A stretch of DNA of 64,000 nucleotides from assembly GCA_954871525.1 (NCBI GenBank), contig OX940860.1, forward strand, positions 30,102,001 through 30,166,000. Direction: 5' to 3'. Numbering within the stretch: position 1 is the stretch's first letter; every line of letters starts with the position of its first letter. This DNA is from Parietaria judaica. Lineage: Eukaryota > Streptophyta > Magnoliopsida > Rosales > Urticaceae. Made by a program: the position numbers and the translations under genes. The notes under the pieces were generated by a model, which searched no databases, was not told where the DNA came from, and saw nothing but the letters and a program-made list of their open reading frames with translations. This document shows, in pieces, positions 11,641 to 22,700 of this stretch.

Positions 11641-12361
11641 CTGTTGAATTTTGTTTTCTGGGTTTTGTGCTTTCATAGAAATCAATGTCAAGTCCGGGAA
11701 AACGATAGTAGAAACTGCAGAAAGCTCACAATTTATTGTAGTTACCTTGGGATTTCATTATCTCTCAAGCTCGGTTTGACGGGAAAACGATAGTATAATT
11801 TTTCTTCCTTATAATCTAACCGGGAGTCTTGTTGGAATATAATCTCTCAAGCTCACAATTTCTCCGACTCAACAAGGTGGATACCATAAGCGAAAAAAAA
11901 GGTGCATATCTTTTTGCAGTGACTGATACAATAAGAAGAAAACATGTCGAAAGTCTGTTTCATTCTTTTTCTAAATATTGTCTTCGGATTTTGATTTGGT
12001 TTCTTTCACTGCAATGGAGATTTAGGATTTTTGCAACTCGTTATGTTCTGGGTTTTAATTAGTTTCTTTCAAGTAATGAAGTATTTGATTCAATCCATTC
12101 TGCATATTAGGTCCATATGGTTGGCTATAAGTGCATTGGAGCTAACTATATATAAGTGCATTGGAGCCCCCGACTTTTAAATTATAATCAAATTTCACCT
12201 TAGACAACAAAAATATTATTACACGTGTTTAATGGAAAATCATATTTTGTGTAGGTTCATTAATGTCGGCCTCCGATGGATCATCAAGATCGTCGCACAC
12301 TATTGGAATTAATTTAGTGTTTTTCTCTATTGGAATTAATTTGGAAGTATTAAAACAATTT

Positions 12362-14255
12362 TTGTAACTAAAGTTACACTTATGTAACTCCAGTTACACT
12401 TTTGTAACTGGAGTTACTCTTATGTAACTGGAGCTACACTTTTGTAACTGGAGTTACAATTTCGTAATTATAATCATATATAATTATACTTATGTTACAT
12501 ATTAAGAGATTCTACATAACAAATGGTGCAAGTTTGTAAGTCAGAGAAACGGTGTGTTTTCGGTCTTTTAGCGACAAAACAAAACGATATTAAAAGTGTA
12601 TTCATTATGGAATCAAAATTCAATATATTTCTTAAATAATAATTTAATGCTTTTTCTTTATTGGAATTAATTTGGAAGTATTAAAACAATTTTTGTAACC
12701 GAAGTTACACTTTTGAAACCGAAGTTACACTTTTGTAACTGAAATTACACTTATGTAACCGAAGTTACACTTTTGTAACCGAAGTTACACTTTTGTAACT
12801 GCTGTTACACTTATGTAACTGAAGTTACACTTTTGTAACTGGAGTTACAATTTTGTAATTTTAGTCATATATAATTATACTTATGTTACATATTAAGAGA
12901 TTCTACATAAGAAATGGTGCAAGTTTGTAAGTGAGAGAAACGGTGTGTTTTCGGTCTTTTAGCGATAAAACAAAACGATATTAAAAGTGTATTCATTATG
13001 GAATCAAAATTCAATATATTTCTTAAATAATAATTTAATGCTTTTTCTTTATTTGAATTAATTTGGAAGTATTAAAACAATTTTTGTAACCGAAGTTACA
13101 CTTTTGTAACCGAAGTTACACTTTTGTAACTTCTGTTACACTTATGTAACTGGAGTCACACTTATGTAACCGAAGTTACACTTTTGAATTTTGTATTCAT
13201 TATGGAATCAAAAAAACATTATGAGCTTTATACAACGTAATTGGAGTTAAATTTATGCCATTACAGTTACACTTATGTAACTGGAATTACACTTATGTAA
13301 CTAAAGTTACATTTGGGTAACTACAGTTACACTTGGGTAACTGCAGTTACACTTATGTAACTAAAGTTACTAAAATTACATTTCGGTAACTACAGTTACA
13401 CTTGGGTAACTGCAGTTACACTTATGTAACTAAAGTTAAATTTGGGTAATTACAGTTATACTTGGGTAACAAGAGTTACACTTATGTAACTAAAGTTACA
13501 TTTGGGTTAGTACAATTACACTTGGGTAAATTCAGTTACACTTATGTAACTAAAGTTACTAAAATTACATTTGGGTAATTACAGTTACACTTGGGTAACT
13601 GGAGTTACACTTATATAACTAAAGTTACATTTGGGTAACTACAATTACGCTTGGGTAACTGCAGTTACACTTATGTAACTAAAGTTACTAAAATTACATT
13701 TGGGTAACTACAATTATACTTGGGTAACTGGAGTTACACTTATGTAACTAAAGTTCCATTTGGGTAACTACAGTTACACTTTGGTAACTGCAGTTACACT
13801 TATGTAACTGCAGTTACACTTTGGTAACTGCAGTTACACTTATGTAACTGGCGTAACACTTTTGTTTTCATTTGCTACACTTATGTAACTTCAGTTACAC
13901 TTTGGTAACTGCAGTTACACTTATGTAACTGAAGTTACACTTATGTAACTGCAGTTACACTTTAGTAACTGGCGTTACACTTTTGTTTTCATTTGCTGCA
14001 ATGTGGTCAACTTTGGGTTGTTGATTGCAAACTCTTAGTTACACTTATATAACTGGAGTTACACTTATGTAACTACAGTTACCCTTACGTAACCCTATTT
14101 ATCAAAGCTTAAATCTTTTTGGTTTTAATTTGCTGCAATGTGGTCAACTTTGGGTTGTTGATTTCAAACTCTTAGTTACACCTATGTAATTGTAGTTACA
14201 CTTGTGTAACTGGAGTTACACTTATGTAACTACAGTTACACTTACGTAACCCTAT
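12362..14255. repeat. Palindromic minisatellite array
   Basis: This is a long array of a degenerate unit of about 20 bp with consensus GTAACTGCAGTTACACTTAT. The core GTAACTGCAGTTAC equals its own reverse complement, and variants change the central bases (CTGGAG, CTAAAG, CGAAG). A higher-order repeat of about 410 bp contains a GAGAAACGGTGTGTTTTCGG block (about 12544 and 12935). A second one, about 140 bp long, contains TTTGCTGCAATGTGGTCAAC (about 13990, 14130, 14285). There is no coding potential. Confidence 0.85.
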
Positions 14256-14579
14256 TTATCAAAGCTTAAATCTTCTTGGTTTTAATTTGCTGCAATGTGA
14301 TCAACTTTGGGTTGTTGATTTCAAACAATAATTAAGTGTCCGTATTAAAACAATAAAACCTCGGGAGCATTTTATAGACTCTCCAACCCGTTAAACATCG
14401 TTACGCAAACACTACACTACAACTGTTCAAACCTCACCATACAAATATAAATATAAATAAAACTAATCTTTTTTCCATTATAAACTCTAATGATCCATAT
14501 GCATTGAACATTCAGAAGTCAGAACCAAGAGCCTAAAACTTAGTAACCAAAATATCAAACAATGGAAGAACTAATCAAA

Positions 14580-14798
14580 TTAGTTCTTCTCCATCACCAT
14601 CCTCTCGATCTCCTTCTCGTCCGGCAGCGGCACGTGCACCACGAACTCCCGCTCGCTCTCGTTCCGCTCCTTCAGTTCCCGCTCTCGCCGCTCCTCCTCT
14701 TCCTCCTCGAACAGAACCTCCCGCGCCGAGGCCGCCACCATCGCCACCTCCCCGCTCTTCACCGCCCACTCTTTTTTCTTCGCACCCCTTGTTGTAAC
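14580..14798 (-). pseudogene. Captured fragment of an ISY1-like pre-mRNA splicing factor
   Basis: The minus-strand frame reads EWAVKSGEVAMVAASAREVL, then a Glu/Arg-rich run, then FVVHVPLPDEKEIERMV, and soon stops. That order (SGEVA..AREVLFEEEE, then HVPLPDEKEIE) matches the C-terminal part of plant ISY1, a spliceosome/NineTeen-complex-associated factor. Only about 70 residues remain. The sequence just upstream (ATTTCAG, about 14806-14812) looks like a splice acceptor, as if intronic sequence was captured with the exon. It lies inside the 5.2-kb transposon-like unit. Confidence 0.65.
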
Positions 14799-15212
14799 TT
14801 TTCTCTGAAATCACACATATCCTTTTTAGCATGTGCATATATTTATATATATATATATGTATGTATATTATTATATACGAGCATTTGCACTGTATGTTAC
14901 TTTGATGAGTTTGTATAATTGTGTATACATGTTAATGGAAAAGTTTTGTTTGGTGATAGCTATAAACTGGTTCTTAATTTTTTAAGGTTCTAATTCGAAT
15001 AAGAAGGAAGTGATCATCTATTTACTCCACTACAAACATATCACTGTATATATATCTATATAGTGTATAATGTCCTATTTTCAGGTTTAACGATGATAGA
15101 TTAGGTCATATAATCGCAAATCAACAGATATAATGTCCTATTTTCAGGTAAAGTATCGAGACTGAATGTGTGAAACTTTGAAAAGTGAGCATATATGTCA
15201 AACTGCGTCCAA

Positions 15213-15338
15213 ATGGTCAATCCGAAGAGGAGCAAAACAGCCTCAAGGCACACACCTTTTAAGCAAGCAATTGATCTCATTTACCAATTCAACCCCGGTT
15301 TCTACGGAAACAAACATCATGTTCTAAATCGGACATAG
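15213..15338 (+). other. Short unidentified ORF, possible captured exon
   Basis: An ATG-started 41-residue frame begins MVNPKRSKTASRHTPFKQAI and ends in TAG. Its composition looks more protein-like than the flanking AT-rich DNA, but I recognise no family. It may be chance or another captured piece inside the transposon-like unit. Confidence 0.2.
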
Positions 15339-15433
15339 ACAAGACAAGACATACACTGTTGTGTTGGAAACAGCTCATCAATGAATGGCAAAATTGGGTA
15401 GAATAAAACATAGCAAGTAAGTACAAATACCCA

Positions 15434-15556
15434 ATGTTCTTCATCATCATACCTCGTCTGTGTAATCACGGCGATTCAAACGAAACCCAGAAATGTAAAG
15501 ATGACAACAATTGCAGAGGTTTTTTCCATGGTATGTGCCACGCCCATAATCTATAA
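15434..15556 (+). other. Small Cys-rich ORF (40 aa), uncertain
   Basis: An ATG-started frame of 40 codons has Cys at residues 10, 21, 27 and 35 and the core KCKDDNNCRGFFHGMC. The C-x5-C spacing recalls plant defensin-like/NCR peptides. There is no clear signal peptide, only a short MFFIII start. It runs close to and antisense to the UVH1-like fragment, so chance is quite possible. Confidence 0.2.
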
Positions 15557-15588
15557 ACCCGAACCGAATCCCGAAAACGCACCTTACG

Positions 15589-15706
15589 AGGTAATCGGAG
15601 ACGAGCTGCTTGGTCTTCTTGCCGAGAGTGTGCCAAATGGGATCTAACTGCCTCCTCACGATCTCTTCGAAGCAATTGAACAGCCCGTTCTCCACCGTCG
15701 AAGGAG
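15589..15706 (-). pseudogene. Captured fragment of UVH1/XPF (RAD1) endonuclease gene
   Basis: The minus-strand frame contains VENGLFNCFEEIV directly followed by RQLDPIWHTLGKKTKQLV and SDYLVR. This is characteristic of plant UVH1, the XPF/RAD1 subunit of the ERCC1-XPF nucleotide-excision repair nuclease. In the family, LKTLRKLL lies between VSD and DYLVR; here it is absent, so the fragment carries an internal deletion or exon join. The long enclosing ORF (to about 16043) extends into terminal-repeat sequence and is not UVH1 elsewhere. No nuclease domain is present. Confidence 0.7.
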
Positions 15707-16066
15707 CTCGGGGAAGGAGATCGTCGCAAGAAGCTCGAATCAAACTATTGCAGAGAAGTAGCTCGAGAGAGAAAACGCGGGTTAGGGCTCGCGATTTGCA
15801 GAGGAGAACTCGAGAGAGAAAACGCGGGTTAGAGCTCGCGATTTGAGGAGAGATCGAGAGAGAAAACGCAGAGGAGAGCTCGAGAGGGGGGAAACGCAGA
15901 GTTAGGCTCGAGAGAGAAAGAGAGCTCGAGAGGGGAAGAGGCAGAATCAGGGTGTGAGGGTAATTAGGGAAAATAAAATATAAAATGAGTATAATATAGA
16001 TTATGTAAACCTTGAGTACTTTTTTAAATAGTTTGATTATCATTGAGGCTTTTGCTAATAAGCCCT

Positions 16067-16713
16067 ATAAATAATACGTAGTGTAAATATTTATACACGT
16101 GTTGGATGGTGACAGTAAAATAAATTTACTAAAATACTATTTAAAAAGTTAAATATTAGATTTTTATAAAAGAAACAAAAAACATTAAATAAATATTTTC
16201 AATTTTTATCTTTTTAATATGGGACTCATTATCTTACTTTTTTATATTTGTATTATTTTTCTCTCATTCTATTCTATTCAGATTTGTTGAAATCTTTTTG
16301 TTTCTGTCTATTTTTAAAAATGAAACACAAGATCTAACCAAGTAGCATTTTCAATACATGTTAGAAAAATTATTTAATAAAATAAAAACAAACACAAGAT
16401 AGAATTAAAAAATACAAATGAACGCTACCATAATGTTCATCTCCTTATTTTAGGCAAAATGTTAATTTGAGACGAAAAATATAGATTAAAAGACAACTAT
16501 TTAACATTATACGTTTTGATTGAATGATTGTCTATAATAAATTAAAAATAAAATTATAAAAACCTGAGCTAATTAACATTACTCGTGAAATGCGAGGCTA
16601 GGTTCCAAAATAAGGAAAAACAAAAATGCCCTAATCTTGTGATGCTAATGGTCTACCCCGTTAGAATCAATCTAAAAACTCGTCGATCTCAATTTCGGGA
16701 ACCTTGTTGAAGA
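16067..16713. other. Intergenic AT-rich sequence
   Basis: Nothing recognisable. It begins with the right target duplication of the 5.2-kb element and ends in the 3' untranslated region of the NOMO-like gene. Confidence 0.5.
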
Positions 16714-19700
16714 TCAATATGTCTTCTTTCTCAAAATCGGTTTTCGAACTTCTTTTTTCACGGCGGTGCTGGTGCCAAATCCCATCGTCGTCTGTGTCCC
16801 AACAGCCGATTGATATAGATCCTTCAACCTTTTAATGCAAGAAACCGAGTGTGAGAATAAGAGCCGAGTCACTTTTGGAATTCGATTTCAAACCATCTGT
16901 TTCGGGTATTACCTTGGCATGCTGACGAAGAGGGCAATCACCAAAACTCCAATAACGAGAGGGAATACCGGCGCAGCAGTTAGCTCCTGCACATTATCAT
17001 ATCGGATTTTCTTTACAATGATTTCAACTCTCAAACTAAGGAAACCTTAAAATTTGACTGGAAACAATGATTTTTCAAGGATAAATGGGGGAATTGCTCA
17101 ATTTAAAGGTGAGATTAAGAAAAAACGACAAGTTCCTATAATTTATAGGCAAAAAATAAAGAAGAAATCACACCTGTTTGAGATGGTCCTCTTCAACGAA
17201 GTATTTCAACGGGCCAATGTGAATTTGGGGGGTTTTCTCGAGATCAACTTCGATAACCTCGGACTCGAATCTGTGGGTGCTTAACGGAAGACTCGACTTG
17301 AGCCGAAGAAGGTGTTTCCCCTTGGGAAGGTCTTTCACCTGAAAGAAGTTGGAGAGTGGAAGCGGGAAAACGGACTCGACTTTTGATGTGTCGCTCGTCG
17401 ACTTGATTTCAACAAGAAGATGCGAGCGTAATTCCTCCGTGCTCTTTACTTCGACGTGGCCGCTTAAGATCGTAGTGTCTGGCTGCTCAAAGACGAGGAA
17501 ATTCAACCCCTTGATGTCCTCCGAACCGACCTATAGATATTATGAACAAGCTCGTTTTAGAGTTCATAGAAATATCAGAAAATATTGCTTCCCAGTAGGG
17601 CTACACTACCGCAAATTCGATGCGCTTTTTTGTTTTATTATTTACTATGGCATTGATTACAGTATTTTGGTTTATCAACTTAATTACCAATTACCACATT
17701 TTTCAGTAGTCCATATTCAGTATTACTCCATTTTTAGTACCTTAAAAAATTTGTGTATTTGCATTCAAATATATTAATATAAGAATAAATTCCAAATTTC
17801 ATAAATACAGAACAGTCAAAATTAAAACATAAACATAACAAAACAGTATATTGTTGGGTTACCTTGACAGTTATGGATTCTGGAGATGCCCGTTCGAATT
17901 GACTGCTCACCAAACCATCCTTCTTTGCTACTTTGATGATGTAAGTCATGTTGGGAATGAGTCCTCTAAGGCGGAAATTCCCAGACGAATCCGTGACAGT
18001 TTCCTCGTAGTATTCCCTCGACTCTGACAGGGCTTCGACCGACACGCCTTCTTTTGGTATGCCGGATAACAGAGAAACAACACCCATGGCACTGGAAGGA
18101 GATAAATAAATTTAAAAAAAAAAAAAAAACCCGGAAGTTTAAGCCGTTATTGAGAGAGAGATTTCAGAGTTTGGACGGCTAAGTAGAAGAAAAGTCTATA
18201 AATTGGAGCTTGGAAGACGGTTTTAAGATGTACACAATGCTTACCGATAGAAAATTACATATATGAAAACAATGTATAAATTACCTGTAAGCCACTCGTG
18301 TGGCCTGAAAAACGACTTCTCTAGACTCGCCAGAACCAATTTCTATCGCCTGAGCTGAAGGAGAGAAAGCGTATTCCTATAGGAACAAAGTCAAGATCGC
18401 AAACTACACCTTATCTTTTTTCTTCTTCTTTTTTTAAATTACAAATGTACAGAAATACCCTGGGACCACGACTGAGTATCACCACTAATTAATACTTTTT
18501 TTTTTTACCAGCCACAAGTTATTTCATCAAATTTATGTTACGGAAAACTATATATTATCTTTTAAAACACAGTTTAGGACAGTACCTTTAGAAGAGGGCG
18601 AAGGTAAAACGTCCCGGGAAATAGGTTACTGAAGACAAATGATCCACCGGCCTCAGATACCGAGTTGTTTCTATAGCCGTCGGTGCCACTCAAAGATAAT
18701 AGCACCGATGGAATTGCTTCGTTGGTGTCGTCCTTTGAATATATGCTTATAGAAATATCACCAAGCTTCTGACAAGAGAAGGAGTGTTTTCCCACCTTTT
18801 TAACATGATAGCCAGGCTGCAAATACGAGCACAAACAAAATTAATTGATGTCACCACCAATATACATGATATAAAATAATCGACATAGCTTGAGTACCGA
18901 AACAGGAAAGGTTCGGTTGTAGTAAAGTTGATGAACAATATCTCGTTTTTTTATTAAGTTACTGGCTATCGGTTCGGTTATAAATCTGGTTAAAAAACAA
19001 AGTCAAGATCAGTTAAATTGATTTAACAGGTTACTAGTATATTTCTTAGTAACATAACATATTATTTTGTCAAAAATAACATGTTAATAATAAGTTATAA
19101 TTTAGAAAATAATATGATATCAATATATTTCATCATTTAGTATCATTATAACATGCATTTTATAAAAATCCCAAGAAATTTTGTCCGAAACCATAACCAG
19201 TAACCAATCTGGTTCAATAAGCAGTTCCGGATAACCGTAACTGTCTCAATCGGTTAACCAGATTTAACAAAATTATTGGTTATTTAGGTCAGAATTCGGT
19301 AGTTTTTCTGGTTATCGGTCTCTCACCTTTGAAGCCTCAACATTGTAGTCTATGTCGTCATACAAAGGGCCTCCGAGGAAAGAGCCATCAGTTTCAGTGG
19401 TTGTTTCGAGTACTAGTTCACCATTCTTGAGTTGAGCTGTTTGGCTGTCTCCAGCTGCGAAAACCCTAACATGAACACCACTCAAAGGAGGCGACACTGA
19501 TCCTTTGATATAAAATCCCGTACGACCAGAAAATAGAGGCACAGAAGCTTGACAACCGTCTTTTGAAATTACCACCTGTTTTGAAAAGAAAAAAAAAATC
19601 AATTGAAAGGCCAATATTATTTGAAAATGCTATTATAAGCTCGAAAATTGTCTCTGTCCTTACATGATTTTTCCTGGGATAAAATAATATCTTCCCTTCC

Positions 19701-22700
19701 TTATTTTTCCTGTAGATATAGTTTCATGGAAAAATGAAAAAGATAGTTGAGTAAAGAGGAAAAAAAATACAATTTAAATCAACTGATAAATCAAAGATAG
19801 AAGTGATACTTCAAGTTTCTACGGTATTAAGCTTATACCTCGGATCACGTGGAACAAATACTAGTTCTTCGCCAAGATTAGCCCACAAAGAGTATTCATA
19901 AAGTCCACTTGAAGCAAGCATCGCAGTCGCCCCATCCACGACATTACCTTCACCGTTCAATATATCCACAACCAGATGCTCGGGTAGCTCATGTGCAACG
20001 TCAGATGAGGTCGGTGCAACATTGATTTGTCCTTTGAGAAGATACTTCTGTCCTTTGAGATAAATAGGCTATCGCAAAAAAAAAAATTACAAATTATGAC
20101 AACACCTAGAAAGAGAAAAAACAAATACAAAGGTGAAACATCTTTGTATTGTACCGATGGGTTTAGAGTATCAATCTTGATCGATGAGCTGCCAAAGGAA
20201 ATGCACGAATTCACAAAATAAAGCTCATGAACTCCAGGATGTTGTATGCACACGTGCTGAGAGCCTCGCTGCATTTGTAAAGGTGAAGAAAAAAGTAACA
20301 CGGTTATCAGATTTAGGGGTGAAACCAGTAACCGATTTTGGTAACAAGTTAACAAAACCTAAACCCAAATACATATACATATATAATTTGTATAGTGAAA
20401 ACCGCTATTGATAAAAAGTGGGTTAAAAAGTTTTTTACTCTCATTTTTTTTTTCTGGCATAAAATATTCACCTCCAAATTCACAATTTTGGATTTTGCTA
20501 GCCTAGGGCATAAGAGAATGATCCTACCTTGATCTTCAAATTCAAGGGAGAACTATCGGGTTGAGTCATAAACGCGTCAACTTCATGGGTTGAGATAATG
20601 TTGGTCAAGTAACCTTTCTGAACAAATTCAATCCCTTGCAAGTCCTCAGCACCGACGGTAACATCAATGGAGTTCTGCTCCCAGCACCAATTATCTGCTG
20701 CAGCTGTGGATTCTGACGGATTTTGTTTCACCTAAAACAATATTAAGGGGTGTATTTTTGTGAGTTAAAAAATATTGCTGATAAATTATTCAATAATAGA
20801 TATATAGACAAAGTAATCGTCTGAGTTAACTAACATAAACTTTAAGTTTTAAATCTCTATAAAAATTGCTCTAAGGACATCCCAAATTAGCAATATATCT
20901 GAATGAAATAATTAATTCATATCTAACTTCCTATATAGTTCTATATAGGGAAGCCTCATGGGGGCAGTATATAGTCTATTCTAATGTCAAACACAACTAT
21001 TAAAAATATAAAACAAACCAAAAGAGCATTGCCAAATCGATGCACAATAGATCGATAGGAACCGGGATTAATATCTAAGAGAAACAAAAAACTTTATTGA
21101 TAAAAGAAACCCCGGTCTTTAGTTCGGGAATAAGACCCGAAAACTCTCCCAATGATGCTCAATGGGAAATTTCACTAATCAAACATCACGGTTAAACCTA
21201 GATTGCGCGTCTATATATAATACTATATATAGGACTACAGCTTATTGAAAAATACCCCTACTTAATGAAATTACCTAAACTTGAAAAAATTCCAACACAG
21301 ATTTTTATTAATTTATTTAATGTTGCATAAAAAGTTAAAAAAAATTACCTCAAGCTTGTACTTTCCAGGAATAACGTTTGAAAAAACAAATTCATTGCTG
21401 CCTTCACTCAAACGGACTGTTTTCCTCTCTGTGCTACGCCTATCGGCCAATCTCAAGAGAGTAACTGAAACCGACGGACTGCAGTTCTCTTTGCAGGCTA
21501 TGGTACCACGTACATTGACTAATGCCTTTAATTACAAGCAAACGAAGCAGAAGATATTTCTTAAATCCATACAAGATGCACATTTGAATAAAAAGATTGA
21601 AAGCTGACTGACAAATTTCAAAAATATAAAATATTTGAGTACCTGAGAAAATTCGACATCCAGCAATGGACTTTTAACGGTAACATCAATATAAGCAGGC
21701 AAAAACATCAGCCCGTCAGATTGGGCTGCCAAAGCCGATAAACGATAATCGCCAGTTGGAACCTTGAAAAAGTTAAAGACAAACCAGATGAGACATTCAC
21801 AGAAAATAAGGGGTTGAGTTCAGGTATGTACAATATAAAAACCATACCAACAAACTAAACATATTAAAGTATTAAAAAAAATTCAAACTTCTCAATCGTA
21901 AGAAAATGAAAAAGTTGGCGAGCAATCCATACCTCAAAGCAGAAGTTTCCATTTTCATCTGCTTGTTTCACTTGAGGTTTAACATTTTCTGGTCCATGAG
22001 TCAAAGCGACCTATGCTTCAATAAATTCCACGTTGTTAACTTCGATAAGGGTAGAAAAGTAAAAATAGCAGACAGTTGTACAAATGAGCTCTGCTCTTAC
22101 CTTTGCCCTGTAGCCAGAATTAATTGTGCGTGCCACACCACAAACATCGTAAGAAACTGCTTTGATGTCTGCCAGTGCAGCCATGTTTGGCAAGACCTTC
22201 AACAACAACAAAAAAACAGAATTTTAAGTGAGCGAAAAGAATCCATGGAGCTCATAGAGCTACAGACTAAGATAGCAGAACAGTAAAAAAATAAAATAAA
22301 ATAAATCTTTAATGAAACTTTACCATGTATTCCTTCAAACTGCTAAACTTGTAATGCTCCTTCACAGCCTCAATCTTATAGCGATTTGATGTGACCTAAA
22401 AAAAAGCATGAAACAATTCATGACTGAAAGAGAAGGCAATAAACTCATCCACCAGATATACCAACAGATCTGGCTCTAAAAGAAACGAAAGCAACAAAAA
22501 ATATTACACTTTTTCCAACTAAAATTAAGAAAAATTCAAGACAAAAGTATACCTGGTCTAGCTTGTAATATCCTTCTTTGTCAGTGACAGACCTTTCATG
22601 ACCATCAACGATAATTTTAACACCCTCCACTCCCATATCATTTCCATCAATTACTCGACCCCCAACAGAAAATCCGGTGACCTATACATTTCCACAAGAG

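Larger units (their letters stand above)
10853..16066. mobile_element. Pack-MULE-like element carrying captured gene fragments
   Basis: The left terminus (AGGGCTTTTTAACAAAATAC) and the reverse complement of the right terminus (AGGGCTTATTAGCAAAAGCC) stay similar for about 100 bp, including further shared ACTCAA and CAAAC blocks. Identical ATAAATA 7-mers flank the unit at 10846-10852 and 16067-16073. Inside are a CT-rich/hydrophobic segment (about 10985-11640), a 1.9-kb palindromic minisatellite (12362-14255), an ISY1-like fragment (14580-14798) and a UVH1/XPF-like fragment (15589-15706). Both gene fragments are on the minus strand. No transposase ORF is seen. Long diverged inverted repeats around pieces of host genes fit a Pack-MULE. 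However, MULEs usually make 8-10 bp duplications, so another DNA-transposon superfamily is possible. Confidence 0.6.

Noticed and set aside
12362..14255. Regular repeats that could suggest a CRISPR-like array
   Set aside because: Units follow one another with no unique spacers, and the host is a plant nuclear genome. This is a minisatellite.
15447..16043. 198-residue minus-strand ORF as a real gene
   Set aside because: Only about 38 residues match UVH1. The rest is transposon terminal repeat and CT-rich sequence, and it lies inside the 5.2-kb element.
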